A stretch of DNA of 61,888 nucleotides from Lachnoclostridium sp. UBA1308. GTDB lineage: Bacteria; Bacillota; Clostridia; Lachnospirales; Lachnospiraceae. A model generated the notes under the pieces. That model was not told the origin of the DNA and did no database searches. It was given only the letters and a program-made list of their open reading frames with translations. Both the position numbers and the translations under genes were made by a program. Where the stretch lies: NCBI GenBank assembly GCA_002307215.1, contig DBTU01000053.1, positions 119,166 to 181,053 of the forward strand. The letters run 5' to 3'. This document shows, piece by piece, positions 19,502 through 27,231 of the stretch (its first letter is position 1; each line of letters begins with the position of its first letter).

Positions 19502-19777
19502 TTACTTTGTATTACTACTATCCTTTTCTTTCGCCACCAAATTCCGTACTACCTCAAAGGCTCCTGTGCTTGCCAATCCACTCGCCATACCCCCTAAAAG
19601 TATCTCAGGCGAGAATTTCCATCCCTGAAGCCAAACATTCAAAATAACGCCCAGAACTGCCATAATCAGTGGTATATACTTATTCGGAATAAAATCCAGA
19701 CTGTGCTTGATAATATATCCCAAGCAGAGACAAATGGCCATAATTATGACTACTACATACTGACCTACAACCTCCAT
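19502..19777 (-). CDS. Phage holin-like small membrane protein
   Basis: The 91-residue protein has two or three hydrophobic segments (~6-22, ~35-50, glycine-rich ~60-78: LLGGMASGLASTGAFEVV) and a charged tail (RNLVAKEKDSSNTK), a layout typical of phage holins in clostridia. No endolysin or other phage gene is adjacent, so it is probably a stray or domesticated holin. Confidence 0.7.
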   Translation of the reverse strand: MEVVGQYVVVIIMAICLCLGYIIKHSLDFIPNKYIPLIMAVLGVILNVWLQGWKFSPEILLGGMASGLASTGAFEVVRNLVAKEKDSSNTK

Positions 19778-19925
19778 AAATTACATCTCCTTTTCATAAT
19801 CAGGTGACTGTCACAACAGCAAATACTAACAGAAAAAACATTTTGTTAATGCATATGCCAAAACACTATCATTCATTCCCAATTTGCGTATTATAAAATA
19901 ACAAGATAAAAAACGATGTGTTTTT

Positions 19926-20207
19926 ATGGATTCAATTCATGTGACGAGTATGATAACAAGGAAAGAGGAAATTACCGCTTCAAATATGGACGGTGAAATT
20001 GTTATGATGAATATAGAAACCGGAAATTATTATAACCTAGGCAAGACTGGAAGTGTTATATGGACACTGCTGGAAAATCCGATTACTGTGGATGCACTGA
20101 TTGAAAAACTACTGAAGAAATACCATGTATCAAGGCAACAATGCGAAGATGAAGTAATGGCTTTTCTTAATGAAGTATATATCGAAGGGTTGATTATGGT
20201 CAGATGA
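19926..20207 (+). CDS. Lasso-peptide recognition protein (PqqD/RRE family)
   Basis: The 93-residue protein matches the PqqD-type RiPP recognition element: EIVMMNIETGNYYNLGKTGSVIWTLLENP, then a helical winged-helix tail. In lasso systems this B1 protein binds the leader peptide and delivers it to the B2 protease. It overlaps the cyclase gene by 4 bases (ATGA), indicating translational coupling. A PqqD homologue alone could belong to other RiPP pathways; the downstream cyclase, kinase and B2 genes make lasso synthesis the best reading. The ribosome-binding site is weak. Confidence 0.88.
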   Translation: MDSIHVTSMITRKEEITASNMDGEIVMMNIETGNYYNLGKTGSVIWTLLENPITVDALIEKLLKKYHVSRQQCEDEVMAFLNEVYIEGLIMVR

Positions 20208-22054
20208 GTGCAATCTATGGTATCTTACACCTGGATAAAGCTTTCGTACAAGAAGAGCACTTACACAAAATGCAGGAGCTAATCTTCCATTACGGTAGGG
20301 ATGCCCAGGATATCCGGCTTTTACAAAATATCGGTCTAGGCTGCTGCCTGAATAAAATAAACAAATACTCGCAGAATGACATTCCCATATACTACGATCA
20401 AGTACAGGAAAGGATGCTGGTCGGTGATGCCCTCATTTATAACCGGACAGCGGTAGCTTCCTCCTGTCATCTCACAGACAAGGAAAATCTATCTACCCAG
20501 GAGCTGTTACTGGCGGCTTATCAAAAATGGGGCGAGGACTGTGCCAAATATATAAATGGTGACTTCACCTTTGCAATTTGGGAGATTGATCATAAACGGT
20601 TGCTACTTTTTAGAGATCATCTTGGCATACGACCACTATACTATTTTTATAATCAATCAACCTTCGCCTTTGCCACCGATTACAGAGCTTTGCTGGCTTT
20701 ACCATATGTCGGAAAGCAACTCGATGAAATTATGTTATATGCCCTACTCAGTGATACCTATCACATTGATACGGAGAGCACCTACTTTGCACAGATAAAA
20801 CGACTACCTCAGGCACATGTAATGCAAATCTCTGTGCATGGCATGCGTATCAGCAAATACTGGACACCGGGTGCAGGACAGAAACTAATACGATCCGGCG
20901 AAGCAGAATATGCAAATGAACTTTTTTCGCTTGTTAATGATGCCATTCTGTTAAGAATTAATTCTATAACGGCAAAAATAGGCTCGGAATTCAGCGGAGG
21001 GCTTGATTCCTCCGTAGTCACGATTCTGACCCACAGAGAGTTAATAAAACAGGGTAAATCACTGGAAGCATTCTCTTGGTCCCCTACCTTTGAACTCCTT
21101 GCACGACTTGAGAAGGATGAGAGAGAATTGATTCATGAGGTAAGTACCAAGGAAGGCTTTGAATGCACTTATAGCTCCTTTTGTCATACCCCTGAGCAGG
21201 AGTTTACAGGTCCTGCCTTAATTACTGACGGACAGAGATGCACACAGTTGCGCCAAGTGCTTCAGGAAATGTCTTCTCACGATATTCATCTGGTAATGAG
21301 CGGTTGGGGAGGCGATGAAGGAATCAGCCACAGAGCAGACTTACCCGAGCTTTTACTAAGTGGATATATAGGACATTTTATCATGGAGGCCAGGCATCTG
21401 ACCAAGGGCTCTTTCTTTCGGTTTATAAAACTGCTTTTATCAACCCCTATCAGTTTACTACGGCGTCCGTACAGTTTCTTTGGTACGCAGAATAAGAACA
21501 TTCCGAACATTATGAATAGTGAATTTGCAAAGAGGCAAAGTAGAAAGTGCAAAAAAGATATTCTATACTTTAAAGTCAACCCCGTAAAACATATTGAATC
21601 GGGAGTCAGCGTCAGCAGAACAGAGTTAACGGCTTTGCTTTCCAGCGAATATCAAATACAATATCTGTTTCCATTTTTAGATCACAGAGTAGTGGATTTT
21701 GCCCTGTCCATACCAAGACATTACTTTTATAAAAAAGGCCTCAGTCGATATATATTCCGAGAAGCCTTCCATCCTATCTTGCCTGATAAGCTTTGTTATA
21801 ATACAAGTAAAATAGATATCGCAAGAGAGGCCTATTGGAAAGAGGCTGAGGATATAAGGAGAAAAGCAGAACTAGTGATCGATTTCATTGATAAAGACAA
21901 GTTCGCTCCTTATATTGACTGGAATAAGCTTGAAGAGCTGATGAGTCAAGAGTATTTTCAAGAATCCTCGAGAGCGAGTATTTTTACATTACTTAAATTG
22001 CAGGTATGTTATGACCTTCAACGAATTTTGGAGCTATCGGTAAAATCAGAATAA
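20204..22054 (+). CDS. Lasso-peptide macrolactam synthetase (asparagine-synthetase-like)
   Basis: The 616-residue protein has an N-terminal glutaminase-like domain (~1-200) and an AMP-forming synthetase domain with the pyrophosphate loop SGGLDSS at 264-270. The asparagine-synthetase catalytic Cys2 is missing (it starts MSAIYGIL), as expected for a lasso cyclase, which does not need glutamine-derived ammonia. It would adenylate the side chain of the Asp/Glu acceptor and close the ring onto the core's first amine. It is coupled to the PqqD gene, and a hairpin follows the stop codon. Confidence 0.9.
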   Translation: MSAIYGILHLDKAFVQEEHLHKMQELIFHYGRDAQDIRLLQNIGLGCCLNKINKYSQNDIPIYYDQVQERMLVGDALIYNRTAVASSCHLTDKENLSTQELLLAAYQKWGEDCAKYINGDFTFAIWEIDHKRLLLFRDHLGIRPLYYFYNQSTFAFATDYRALLALPYVGKQLDEIMLYALLSDTYHIDTESTYFAQIKRLPQAHVMQISVHGMRISKYWTPGAGQKLIRSGEAEYANELFSLVNDAILLRINSITAKIGSEFSGGLDSSVVTILTHRELIKQGKSLEAFSWSPTFELLARLEKDERELIHEVSTKEGFECTYSSFCHTPEQEFTGPALITDGQRCTQLRQVLQEMSSHDIHLVMSGWGGDEGISHRADLPELLLSGYIGHFIMEARHLTKGSFFRFIKLLLSTPISLLRRPYSFFGTQNKNIPNIMNSEFAKRQSRKCKKDILYFKVNPVKHIESGVSVSRTELTALLSSEYQIQYLFPFLDHRVVDFALSIPRHYFYKKGLSRYIFREAFHPILPDKLCYNTSKIDIAREAYWKEAEDIRRKAELVIDFIDKDKFAPYIDWNKLEELMSQEYFQESSRASIFTLLKLQVCYDLQRILELSVKSE

Positions 22055-22059
22055 CCGAA

Positions 22060-22094
22060 GGGCTCTTACATTTGCCACAATTTTGCAAGAGCCC
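22060..22094. terminator. Hairpin between the cyclase and precursor genes
   Basis: GGGCTCTTACA (22060-22070) pairs with TTGCAAGAGCCC (22083-22094). It lies between two convergent genes, the cyclase on plus and the lasso precursor on minus, and could terminate both. Confidence 0.65.
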
Positions 22095-22172
22095 CCATCA
22101 TTTATCCGAGTAATACAGTCAATTTCATCTGCTGCCTCCTATCATCAGAGAACCATTCCTGATATGATTTAT

Positions 22173-22304
22173 TTATGATGGACCTTGGATACCAAGTATT
22201 TCAATCGGCAAAATGGTAAGACCGCTGTTTGTATGCTTTTTTGTATCCAGACTTTGAAGTTGCGGTTTCTCCCATTCCAATTTATCTTCAAAATTTTTCA
22301 ACAT
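22173..22304 (-). CDS. Lasso-peptide precursor (unannotated small ORF)
   Basis: The ATG at 22304 follows a strong AGGAGGGATAGCT site and gives a 43-residue peptide. Leader: MLKNFEDKLEWEKPQLQSLD followed by TKKHTN. WEKPQLQSL matches the YxxP...L recognition motif of Firmicute lasso leaders, with Trp replacing Tyr, and Thr25 is at the conserved -2 position. The predicted core is SGLTILPIEILGIQGPS: Ser1 would be joined to Glu9, giving a nine-residue ring and an eight-residue tail. The C-terminal residue is Ser, the residue that HPr-kinase-like lasso kinases phosphorylate, and such a kinase is encoded at 23797-24708. It lies between the cyclase and nucleotidyltransferase genes but on the opposite strand. 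Confidence 0.85.
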   Translation of the reverse strand: MLKNFEDKLEWEKPQLQSLDTKKHTNSGLTILPIEILGIQGPS

Positions 22305-22561
22305 AGCTATCCCTCCTATTTATTATTTATGAGATGATGTCCTATAAATCAAACAAATTTTCTAATTTCATCACCGCGAAATCTTTCGGGTCATATACTA
22401 TACTGGATATTATTTTTACAGATAATGAAAGATTTGCTGATATATTATATTCAGGTATACCCATTATTGTGCTTAATACGACATTTTTCTACGAATCAGC
22501 ATTTGTGTTAGGAATCAGCTTATAATATATCCTTTCCCCTGAAGTAATAAGGAGCCCCCCC

Positions 22562-23800
22562 ATGAAAAAGTCATCAAGACTGCCATATCATAAGGCAATT
22601 TTACCCATAGAAATGAGATTGTTAATTCTTTGCTCCGTGCAAGATGTCTCGGAGGAACAAAAGAAAATAATAGGGCGACTGCTTCAACGGCCTGTTGACT
22701 GGGACTCTTTTTATCAAATGGCAATAAAAAATAGGGTTTACCCAATCGTATATAAGAATCTAAAAAGATTTGCTATCGAAAACATGGATAGATATATCCT
22801 GAAAGAGCTTGAAGACGACTACAAAAAAAGTCATTTTGATGCCTTTTTGCAAACCAACGAGTTGATTAAGGTGATGGAGTTGTTAAAAAAGCAAGATATC
22901 GAGATTATTGCTATCAAAGGACCGCCTCTTGCCTTTTACCTTTATCATGATATATCTATGAGAGCATCAAGGGATTTGGACATACTGGCTTCCCCCTCCG
23001 ATATCACCAGAATTGATAAATTCCTTCTGGAAGCGGGTTATACCAAGGACTGCAATGCAAAGCAATTATCCATCAAACAAGAGACGCTTCTTATCAAAAA
23101 CTTTCACCACTTCTCCTATCGCAATGACCTAGGCATACAGCTCGAACTGCATTGGAGATTATTAGGCAATAATTATGACATTCCCTTTGAAGATCTCTTA
23201 CCCAGAAAATCAGAAATTGTTTTATTTGGCAAAAGCCTCCCTGTTTTAAGTAAGGAGGATAACCTTATCTATCTGATTCTGCACGGCTCCGGTCACGCGT
23301 GGAAAAGGCTGAGATGGATCTGCGATATTTACGAAATGGTTAAGAATAACGCTTTGGATTGGAACATTATCCTACAAAGGGCAAAGGAATTGGAAATGCT
23401 GCATTTGCTTGAACAGACTATGATCTTACTCAAAATTCTTTTCCGTTATAAAGCAACGATTAATCCCATCTTAACAAAGCATGACCGAAGGATTGCAAAT
23501 GAATTGGCTGCCCTGTCTATTCCCTTTATCACCGGTCTTGACGATGTTCCCGAGATATATGGTCATTCCCTGTATGGTAATTATAAGAAATATATGTTGA
23601 AGTGGAATACCGGAGCCGATAAGAAAATACATTACTTCGTCAGCCATCTGATTCCAAATGCCGAGGATTTCCAGGAACTCAAATTACAGGATTCTTGTTT
23701 TTTTCTTTATTACCTTCTTCATTTTTATAAATTACTGAAAAGATGCACTGCTATTTGCACAGGTAAAATTACCAACTTCATCAACACAAGGAAGGAATGA
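22562..23800 (+). CDS. Lasso-cluster nucleotidyltransferase-family protein
   Basis: The 412-residue protein resembles the large nucleotidyltransferase family (NTP_transf_5 type): IIAIKGPPLAFYLYHDISMRASRDLDIL carries the GPP and RDLDI residues of the nucleotide-binding centre, and QLELHWRLL follows. Proteins like this are recurrent in Firmicute lasso clusters that also have the kinase; their role is not firmly established, and further modification of the phosphorylated tail is one idea. The start is supported by AAGGAG, and the gene overlaps the kinase gene by four bases. Confidence 0.85.
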   Translation: MKKSSRLPYHKAILPIEMRLLILCSVQDVSEEQKKIIGRLLQRPVDWDSFYQMAIKNRVYPIVYKNLKRFAIENMDRYILKELEDDYKKSHFDAFLQTNELIKVMELLKKQDIEIIAIKGPPLAFYLYHDISMRASRDLDILASPSDITRIDKFLLEAGYTKDCNAKQLSIKQETLLIKNFHHFSYRNDLGIQLELHWRLLGNNYDIPFEDLLPRKSEIVLFGKSLPVLSKEDNLIYLILHGSGHAWKRLRWICDIYEMVKNNALDWNIILQRAKELEMLHLLEQTMILLKILFRYKATINPILTKHDRRIANELAALSIPFITGLDDVPEIYGHSLYGNYKKYMLKWNTGADKKIHYFVSHLIPNAEDFQELKLQDSCFFLYYLLHFYKLLKRCTAICTGKITNFINTRKE

Positions 23801-24708
23801 TGGAAACTATGAATCATTACAAAGCATTTGGACTTATGCTGCAATCTGAATGCGAATTTGATGAGCTTTTACCCTGCGATGCGGGAAAAGTGGATATTAT
23901 CATTAAAAAAGGTAAGGTTCCGGATATTTCGGAGAATATAGTTATCAATACTCCAAACGTAAAAATCGGTAAGGATAACTATTGGTCAAATATCGAAAAT
24001 GTAGCCAAATTTTATGTAGAACACGGGCGGTTGATTATCCTGGAACCCTATGAAAATGCCTCCTTTGAAGAAATGAAGCTTTATATCTTCGGTTCTTGTA
24101 TGGGTGCTGCTTTATATCAAAGACGCATCTTACCGCTTCACGCAAGCGCTGTAAACGTTGGAGGAAAAGGTATTCTATTAACCGGAGAACCGGGTGCAGG
24201 CAAATCAACAATTGCCGCTGTCATATACCGAAGGGGATATAAAATACTTACGGATGATGTGACGGCAGTTGCCAGTGATAGTCCCTTGGAATCGATCATG
24301 TATCCCGGCTATCCCGGTCAGAAGCTTTGGGAAGATGCAATTGAGCGAATCGGAATCAAGGAAGAGAAAAATTCGTTAAATAGAATCACAGGTAATCTTG
24401 ATAAGTATTCCATTAAGAGTAATCTTTATTACGAATATAAGCCGATACCTATCCGGGTAATAACGGAAATCATACCTTCAGAAACCAACGACCTTCGGCT
24501 TGAAGAAATCAAAGGTGGTGATAAGCTTGTTGTTATCATGAAAAATACATATCGAAAAATACTGGTTGATGCAATGGATCTGCGCGAATGGTATTTCAGA
24601 CAGTGTGTTGCTATCGCAGCAAACGTTATTGTGTACCGGATCACAAGACCACAGGATCAACACCTGGAGCAGGAAATAGCGAATCTGATTTTGGAGACTA
24701 TATCATGA
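23797..24708 (+). CDS. Lasso-peptide kinase (HPr kinase/phosphorylase-like)
   Basis: The 303-residue protein has a Walker A loop GEPGAGKST at ~130-138, the upstream LHASAV histidine motif, and DD in ILTDDVTAV, all as in HPr-kinase C domains. Related proteins in Firmicute lasso clusters (paeninodin-type) phosphorylate the C-terminal serine of the precursor. The precursor here ends in Ser. The start ATGATG overlaps the preceding stop, and the next gene overlaps in turn, so 22562-25142 is a tight coupled operon. Confidence 0.88.
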   Translation: MMETMNHYKAFGLMLQSECEFDELLPCDAGKVDIIIKKGKVPDISENIVINTPNVKIGKDNYWSNIENVAKFYVEHGRLIILEPYENASFEEMKLYIFGSCMGAALYQRRILPLHASAVNVGGKGILLTGEPGAGKSTIAAVIYRRGYKILTDDVTAVASDSPLESIMYPGYPGQKLWEDAIERIGIKEEKNSLNRITGNLDKYSIKSNLYYEYKPIPIRVITEIIPSETNDLRLEEIKGGDKLVVIMKNTYRKILVDAMDLREWYFRQCVAIAANVIVYRITRPQDQHLEQEIANLILETIS

Positions 24709-25142
24709 AGTATTTGCTTAAATTTATTAAACTCCCGATAAGAACAAAGCTTATATTAATGGAAGCCTATCTGATGTTAAGCTTGGCCGGGCTATTGCTA
24801 TGGGCTTTTAAATTCAAGAAAATTGCACGCTTATTAGGTCGGTCAAATCGTGAGACCGCCGTTTCTAATGTGGGCATCGATCCCTATCTTGTGAGACAGG
24901 TTGCTAACGCTATACGAACAATGAGTCCGTATACCTTACGAAAGAGTAAATGTTTGGTACAAGCATTTGCAGCAAAATTAATGTTACGAAGAAGAAAGCA
25001 AAGAAGCACACTATATCTGGGTGTCGCAAAAGCAGAGGACAAAAAAATGATTGCTCATGCCTGGTTAAGGTGCGGGAAGCTGTATGTAACCGGCGGAGAC
25101 GGAAGTATCACTTACGCGATAACCGGTAAATTCGCCAGCTGA
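24705..25142 (+). CDS. Lasso leader peptidase B2 (transglutaminase-like)
   Basis: The ATG at 24705 overlaps the kinase stop, giving 145 residues. The protein matches lasso B2 proteases: a hydrophobic N-terminal part (~15-35), then catalytic Cys83 in RKSKCLVQAF, His118 in IAHAWLRCG and Asp132 in VTGGDG. It would cleave the leader after Asn26 of the precursor, guided by the PqqD-type protein. A longer frame opens at 24588 but lies inside the kinase gene and lacks a ribosome-binding site. The 3' end overlaps the convergent CPBP gene by 35 bases. Confidence 0.9.
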   Translation: MKYLLKFIKLPIRTKLILMEAYLMLSLAGLLLWAFKFKKIARLLGRSNRETAVSNVGIDPYLVRQVANAIRTMSPYTLRKSKCLVQAFAAKLMLRRRKQRSTLYLGVAKAEDKKMIAHAWLRCGKLYVTGGDGSITYAITGKFAS

Positions 25143-25875
25143 TTATCAGTAGAATAACTGCTGTGAGTACTCCGGTCTCTCCGGCATAATAAGCACTATT
25201 ATCAGCCTTTGTTAATGGTCCGCATATTAACATATCTATGTAATTATGACTTGCATGAAGCAAAATAACAGGCCACAAATTATCTGAATGCATTCTTAAA
25301 TACGCCAAGATTACGGTCATCAACACTGTTTGTAGCGTAAACATGGGGATTTGATAATAGATTGGCGTTCCTGCCTGATACAGACCGCTAATCATTAACG
25401 GATAATGCCATACAGACCAGATGAATCCACATATGATTACAGTAGGCCAATAACTTAACAATTCATTCATTTTTGGCAGCAAAAATCCGCGCCATCCGAT
25501 TTCTTCTCCCATTGCAGTTATGATTGTAAAAAGAATACCGAAAAGCATAAATCCGATTGAATTACTATACACTTGTCCGGTAAATGCCGATGGGTTAATC
25601 GCCCAGTATACCCCGTAAGACACCCCCAAATATGCTGCCGGGATAAGAATTCCCATTACTATGTATTTTACTTTACATTTACCAAATCTAAATAGTTTTT
25701 CTTTCTTATCAAATATTTGCTTTGTAATAATTGCAGACAGGCCCGGACACCACATAAGCAATGCTCCTACACTCAAATCCGCTGTCCCCATTGAAAGCAT
25801 AATAAAGTAACAAACACTGCTGAGTGAAACGGTCAGGATGAAAAACACTATAATTGATTTTTTCGTCTTAGTCAT
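25108..25875 (-). CDS. CPBP-family intramembrane glutamic protease
   Basis: The 255-residue protein has about seven membrane segments and the CPBP motifs: EEIGWRGFLLP (Glu124, Glu125, Arg129), FIWSVWHYP and HASHNYID. Bacterial CPBP proteins (Abi family) are often found next to bacteriocin genes, where some confer self-immunity or process peptides. Here it converges on and overlaps the lasso operon, so an immunity role is possible but unproven. It could equally be an unrelated housekeeping protease. Confidence 0.85.
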   Translation of the reverse strand: MTKTKKSIIVFFILTVSLSSVCYFIMLSMGTADLSVGALLMWCPGLSAIITKQIFDKKEKLFRFGKCKVKYIVMGILIPAAYLGVSYGVYWAINPSAFTGQVYSNSIGFMLFGILFTIITAMGEEIGWRGFLLPKMNELLSYWPTVIICGFIWSVWHYPLMISGLYQAGTPIYYQIPMFTLQTVLMTVILAYLRMHSDNLWPVILLHASHNYIDMLICGPLTKADNSAYYAGETGVLTAVILLIISWRIYRLSRK

Positions 25876-26032
25876 CTCTTACTCCCCAATAAAGTTAGGC
25901 AAAATATAGTATCGTCACTATCTAAAATTTGCTTCTTCATAAGCTGTTCCCAAGTATATCGGGCTATCTGAATTTAATATTTCGGCGAAATTAATCTTAA
26001 GCTGCTTCGGTATTAAATATATTTCTGAGATC

Positions 26033-26368
26033 TTATATTCTTTTCCCTCCAAAGGCATGCATCGTTCTTGTTCCCGCTATACATCTGCCCCATTGAACTG
26101 TTCCTGCCGGGACAAACAATTCATCCCCGGGATTAAGAACCATTTCCTTATCCTCAAAGCAAGCGGTATATTGACCTGACACGATGATTGTATACTCATC
26201 GAAATCGTGCGTATGCTTTTTGGATTCCCTGTCGGAATAGCAAGTCCAAAAAGCCATCTGACCGCCTCCCGGCCCTTCATAATAATATCCTTCAATATCT
26301 GCAGTGTTTTGTGCGGTAGTGGGTATGCGGTTCTTTTCGTTTTTCATAAAATCCGGAAAATCCTTCAT
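26033..26368 (-). CDS. Cupin-domain protein
   Basis: An ATG at 26368 with AAGGAG upstream gives 111 residues. The single cupin barrel has the metal motif HTHDFDEYTIIVSG (His, His, Asp/Glu) and the second motif PGDELFVPAGTVQW. It is probably a metal-binding enzyme or sensor of unknown substrate. Monocistronic. Confidence 0.8.
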   Translation of the reverse strand: MKDFPDFMKNEKNRIPTTAQNTADIEGYYYEGPGGGQMAFWTCYSDRESKKHTHDFDEYTIIVSGQYTACFEDKEMVLNPGDELFVPAGTVQWGRCIAGTRTMHAFGGKRI

Positions 26369-26793
26369 GATACTTACCACTCCTTCTTATTTTGATTTAA
26401 TTTAAGAATATCTTATCATTTCCATTTTTATCCGTCAATTCAAAGTCAATATAAAATCATTTTCGTAATACCATTCTAAGGACGATTGCTAACATAATCC
26501 CACAAAAAAGGTTACTAAGGTAAACTAAGGGTTTGATTTTCTAGTTGATGATATAAAAATCACTTCCAATTTTGTCTAAATAAATCCAGGTTTAGCTTTC
26601 ATGAAAAACCTTGTTACATTCCATTACTGGGATTCCTGTCAGCAAACGTCCCTAGAATGATACTGCAAAATAATTTCATCAATTATCCTCTTGACTGTAA
26701 TCTTCATGCGTGATAAGATACATTTGTTTCGTATCCGTAATATTCGATTCGGTTATATACTCTTACGAAATATAAAGGATAGGAGGTGACTTA
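26369..26793. promoter_or_regulatory. Intergenic region with sigma-A promoter and possible operator for the MarR-efflux operon
   Basis: TTGACT (26691-26696), a 17-base spacer and TAAGAT (26714-26719) form a good sigma-A promoter facing the MarR gene. Downstream, TTTCGTA (26727-26733) and TACGAAA (26764-26770) form an inverted repeat that might be an autoregulatory site, although the 30-base spacing is wide. I see nothing else in 26400-26690. Confidence 0.55.
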
Positions 26794-27231
26794 TTGTTTG
26801 AATTGGTAGAATTGCTAAGTCAGGTAAATACAAAGATCTTTCGAATATTATCACCCATAGTAAAGGTATATCATATCTCCCTTACGGAATTAGTATTACT
26901 TTGGAAGGTCAATAAAAATGGAACTTACAGAATAACAGACCTTGCGAAAGAGGTAGGGGTTCCCTTCAGCACGCTGACCGGAGTATTCGACAGATTGGAA
27001 AACAAGGAGTATTTAGTAAGGATTCATGACAGCAAGGATCGTAGAAGTATATTGATTCAAGGTACACCAAAATTAAAGGAACTGATTGACACCGTAATTA
27101 TGAATGCAGACAGTGAACTTACCGGATTACTGGACACATTACCACCTGGATTTATTGATCGTTTCCTGGTGGATCTGACACAATTACACACACATTTATT
27201 ACAGAAAGAGACTGATATTAAAAATGGATAA
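26794..27231 (+). CDS. MarR-family transcriptional regulator
   Basis: The 145-residue protein starts at TTG behind GATAGGAGG. It has the MarR winged helix: helix-turn-helix ITDLAKEVGVPFSTLTGVFDRLE, then the wing DSKDRRSILIQGT with the conserved DxRS. It overlaps the efflux gene by 8 bases, so it probably represses its own operon and responds to a small molecule exported by the pump. Confidence 0.92.
   Translation: MFELVELLSQVNTKIFRILSPIVKVYHISLTELVLLWKVNKNGTYRITDLAKEVGVPFSTLTGVFDRLENKEYLVRIHDSKDRRSILIQGTPKLKELIDTVIMNADSELTGLLDTLPPGFIDRFLVDLTQLHTHLLQKETDIKNG

Noticed and set aside
19502..19777. Prophage in the lasso region
   Set aside because: Only a holin-like gene is present. No integrase, capsid, terminase or endolysin gene is seen in the window.
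22334..22525. 63-residue frame between the lasso precursor and nucleotidyltransferase genes
   Set aside because: No ribosome-binding site, no lasso leader features, and the region is better explained as the divergent promoter area.
23797..24708. HPr kinase of carbon catabolite control
   Set aside because: Length and domain order match the lasso-associated kinases, and the gene is coupled to lasso genes, not to sugar genes.
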